A stretch of DNA of 64,000 nucleotides from Rhodobacter sp. NTK016B (GTDB lineage: Bacteria > Pseudomonadota > Alphaproteobacteria > Rhodobacterales > Rhodobacteraceae): NCBI RefSeq assembly GCF_017303295.1, contig NZ_JAFKOK010000014.1, positions 62,001-126,000 of the forward strand, read 5' to 3'. This document shows positions 63,293-64,000 of this stretch, one piece after another. Position 1 is the first letter of the stretch. Each line of letters opens with the position of its first letter. Under the pieces are notes generated by a model. It was not told where the DNA came from and ran no database searches. It was given only the letters and a program-made list of their open reading frames with translations. Both the position numbers and the translations under genes were made by a program.

Positions 63293-64000
63293 ATGCGACT
63301 TCTCCAGACCTTGCCGCGTCTCGACGCGACCAACTTCCGTCTGTCGCTCTTCATCAAGATTTCGGCGGTCGTCGTTGTCGCGATGCTCTTGGTCGAAACG
63401 GCCAGCTTCACCATCTCCTATGGTACGGCCAGCCGGAATGCGATCGAGAACATGCACTACGTCACCGAGCTGCGGCTCGACGATCTGTCCGAACAGACGG
63501 CGGCACCGGTGCGCTTCAACGATACCGGCCGGCTGGAGGAATTCGTCCAGAGCTTCTCGCAAATCGACGCCAGCTCCCTCCTCGGCCTGACGGTCACCGA
63601 CCAGGCGGGCAACACGCTCATCTCTCACGGCGACGCGGCGGCTTTGCAAAGCGCTCGGACCGCCGCTGCCGACGCCTCGGGAACCGAAGCCGGGCAAATG
63701 ACCCGCTTTGATCTTGGCGATGGCCGTTTCATGATGGAGACGCCGATCGTCACGAGCAATGCGGAAGAACCGATTGGTCGGGTTATGTCGCTCTGGACGA
63801 CCGAACCCGCGCTTGAACGCGCGCATGCCGACACCTGGTTCTCTCTCGGCCTCGCAGGGCTGGTCGTTGCCATCATGGTCCCGCTGACGATGCTGATCAT
63901 GCGCCAACTCATCTCTCTTCCGATGCGCAGGCTGGCCGACTCGCTGGCGCAGATCGGAGCGGGCAATTATGACGGCGACATCCCGTCGCTGACCCGCGGC
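63293..64000 (+). CDS. HAMP-containing membrane sensor (chemoreceptor or kinase), 3' truncated by the window
   Basis: The frame is open to the window edge, showing the first 236 residues. A short basic N terminus precedes one helix (LFIKISAVVVVAMLLVETAS, residues 19-38), then a periplasmic domain of about 140 residues, and a second helix FSLGLAGLVVAIMVPLTMLI (about residues 183-202). A HAMP start follows (MRQLISLPMRRLADSLAQIG). The output domain lies outside the window, so it may be a methyl-accepting chemotaxis protein or a histidine kinase. The pairing with a secreted PDC protein suggests co-sensing. Confidence 0.8.
   Translation, partial: MRLLQTLPRLDATNFRLSLFIKISAVVVVAMLLVETASFTISYGTASRNAIENMHYVTELRLDDLSEQTAAPVRFNDTGRLEEFVQSFSQIDASSLLGLTVTDQAGNTLISHGDAAALQSARTAAADASGTEAGQMTRFDLGDGRFMMETPIVTSNAEEPIGRVMSLWTTEPALERAHADTWFSLGLAGLVVAIMVPLTMLIMRQLISLPMRRLADSLAQIGAGNYDGDIPSLTRG

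Overview
This 64 kb window is GC-rich chromosomal DNA from an alphaproteobacterium, most likely a member of the Rhodobacteraceae (Rhodobacter/Roseobacter type). Supporting evidence is the alpha-type SspB, three TRAP transporter genes with a separate DctB/DctD pair, a form II CoxSLM set, a leucine-degradation (ivd/mcc) cluster, a plasmid-free and phage-free housekeeping background, and GC-skewed codons that open long antisense ORFs. No integrase, transposase, CRISPR array or rRNA was seen. One tRNA (Gln, anticodon UUG) is present.

Layout. 1-7.1 kb (+): tail of a DUF1194 gene, sspB, a YbaK-type deacylase, an RDD membrane protein and the leucyltransferase bpt. Then comes an ilv attenuator (promoter, 15-residue leader peptide rich in Val/Leu/Ile, terminator) driving ilvB-ilvN, a small membrane protein and a nucleosidase. 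7.1-11.1 kb (-): lpdA, DUF924, an MFS transporter and a rhodanese. 11.2-14.3 kb (+): uvrA behind a LexA-type box. 14.3-19.6 kb: gcdH with a divergent LysR regulator, queA divergent from bcp, prfB and a 53-residue small protein. 19.9-23.3 kb: a Cys-rich secreted protein, a DUF2189 protein, and a bactofilin/M23 peptidase operon. 23.4-32.0 kb (-): a leucine/isovalerate operon read from ivd through a DUF1311 protein, an acyl-CoA synthetase, mccB, a degenerate nuclease-fold protein, mccA and a ferritin-like DUF455 protein, with a palindromic operator over the ivd promoter. 32.1-36.7 kb (-): a small charged protein, a LysE exporter and a TRAP transporter (M, Q, P). 37-48.3 kb (-): a P450 with a membrane serine hydrolase, ccdA, rne, dctD, dctB and purQ. 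48.5-56 kb (+): coxS-coxL-coxM, trmJ, ctaA and an M32 carboxypeptidase. 56.1-58 kb (-): a BaiN-type flavoprotein and an unrecognised gene. 58.2 kb: tRNA-Gln. 58.4-62.4 kb (-): the complete Anbu proteasome-homologue operon (ATP-grasp, alpha-E, transglutaminase, Anbu). 62.7 kb to the end (+): a secreted PDC-type sensor protein and a truncated HAMP-containing sensor or chemoreceptor.

How the parts fit. SspB and Bpt both feed substrates to Clp proteases. ilvBN makes branched-chain amino acids while the ivd/mcc operon degrades leucine, each with its own visible switch. DctB/DctD probably control C4-dicarboxylate or related TRAP uptake, although DctD lacks the sigma-54 contact motif. The least understood systems here are the Anbu operon, the P450/hydrolase pair, the form II CoxSLM enzyme and two families of dispersed intergenic repeats. 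No homology search could be run; family calls rest on motifs read by eye.
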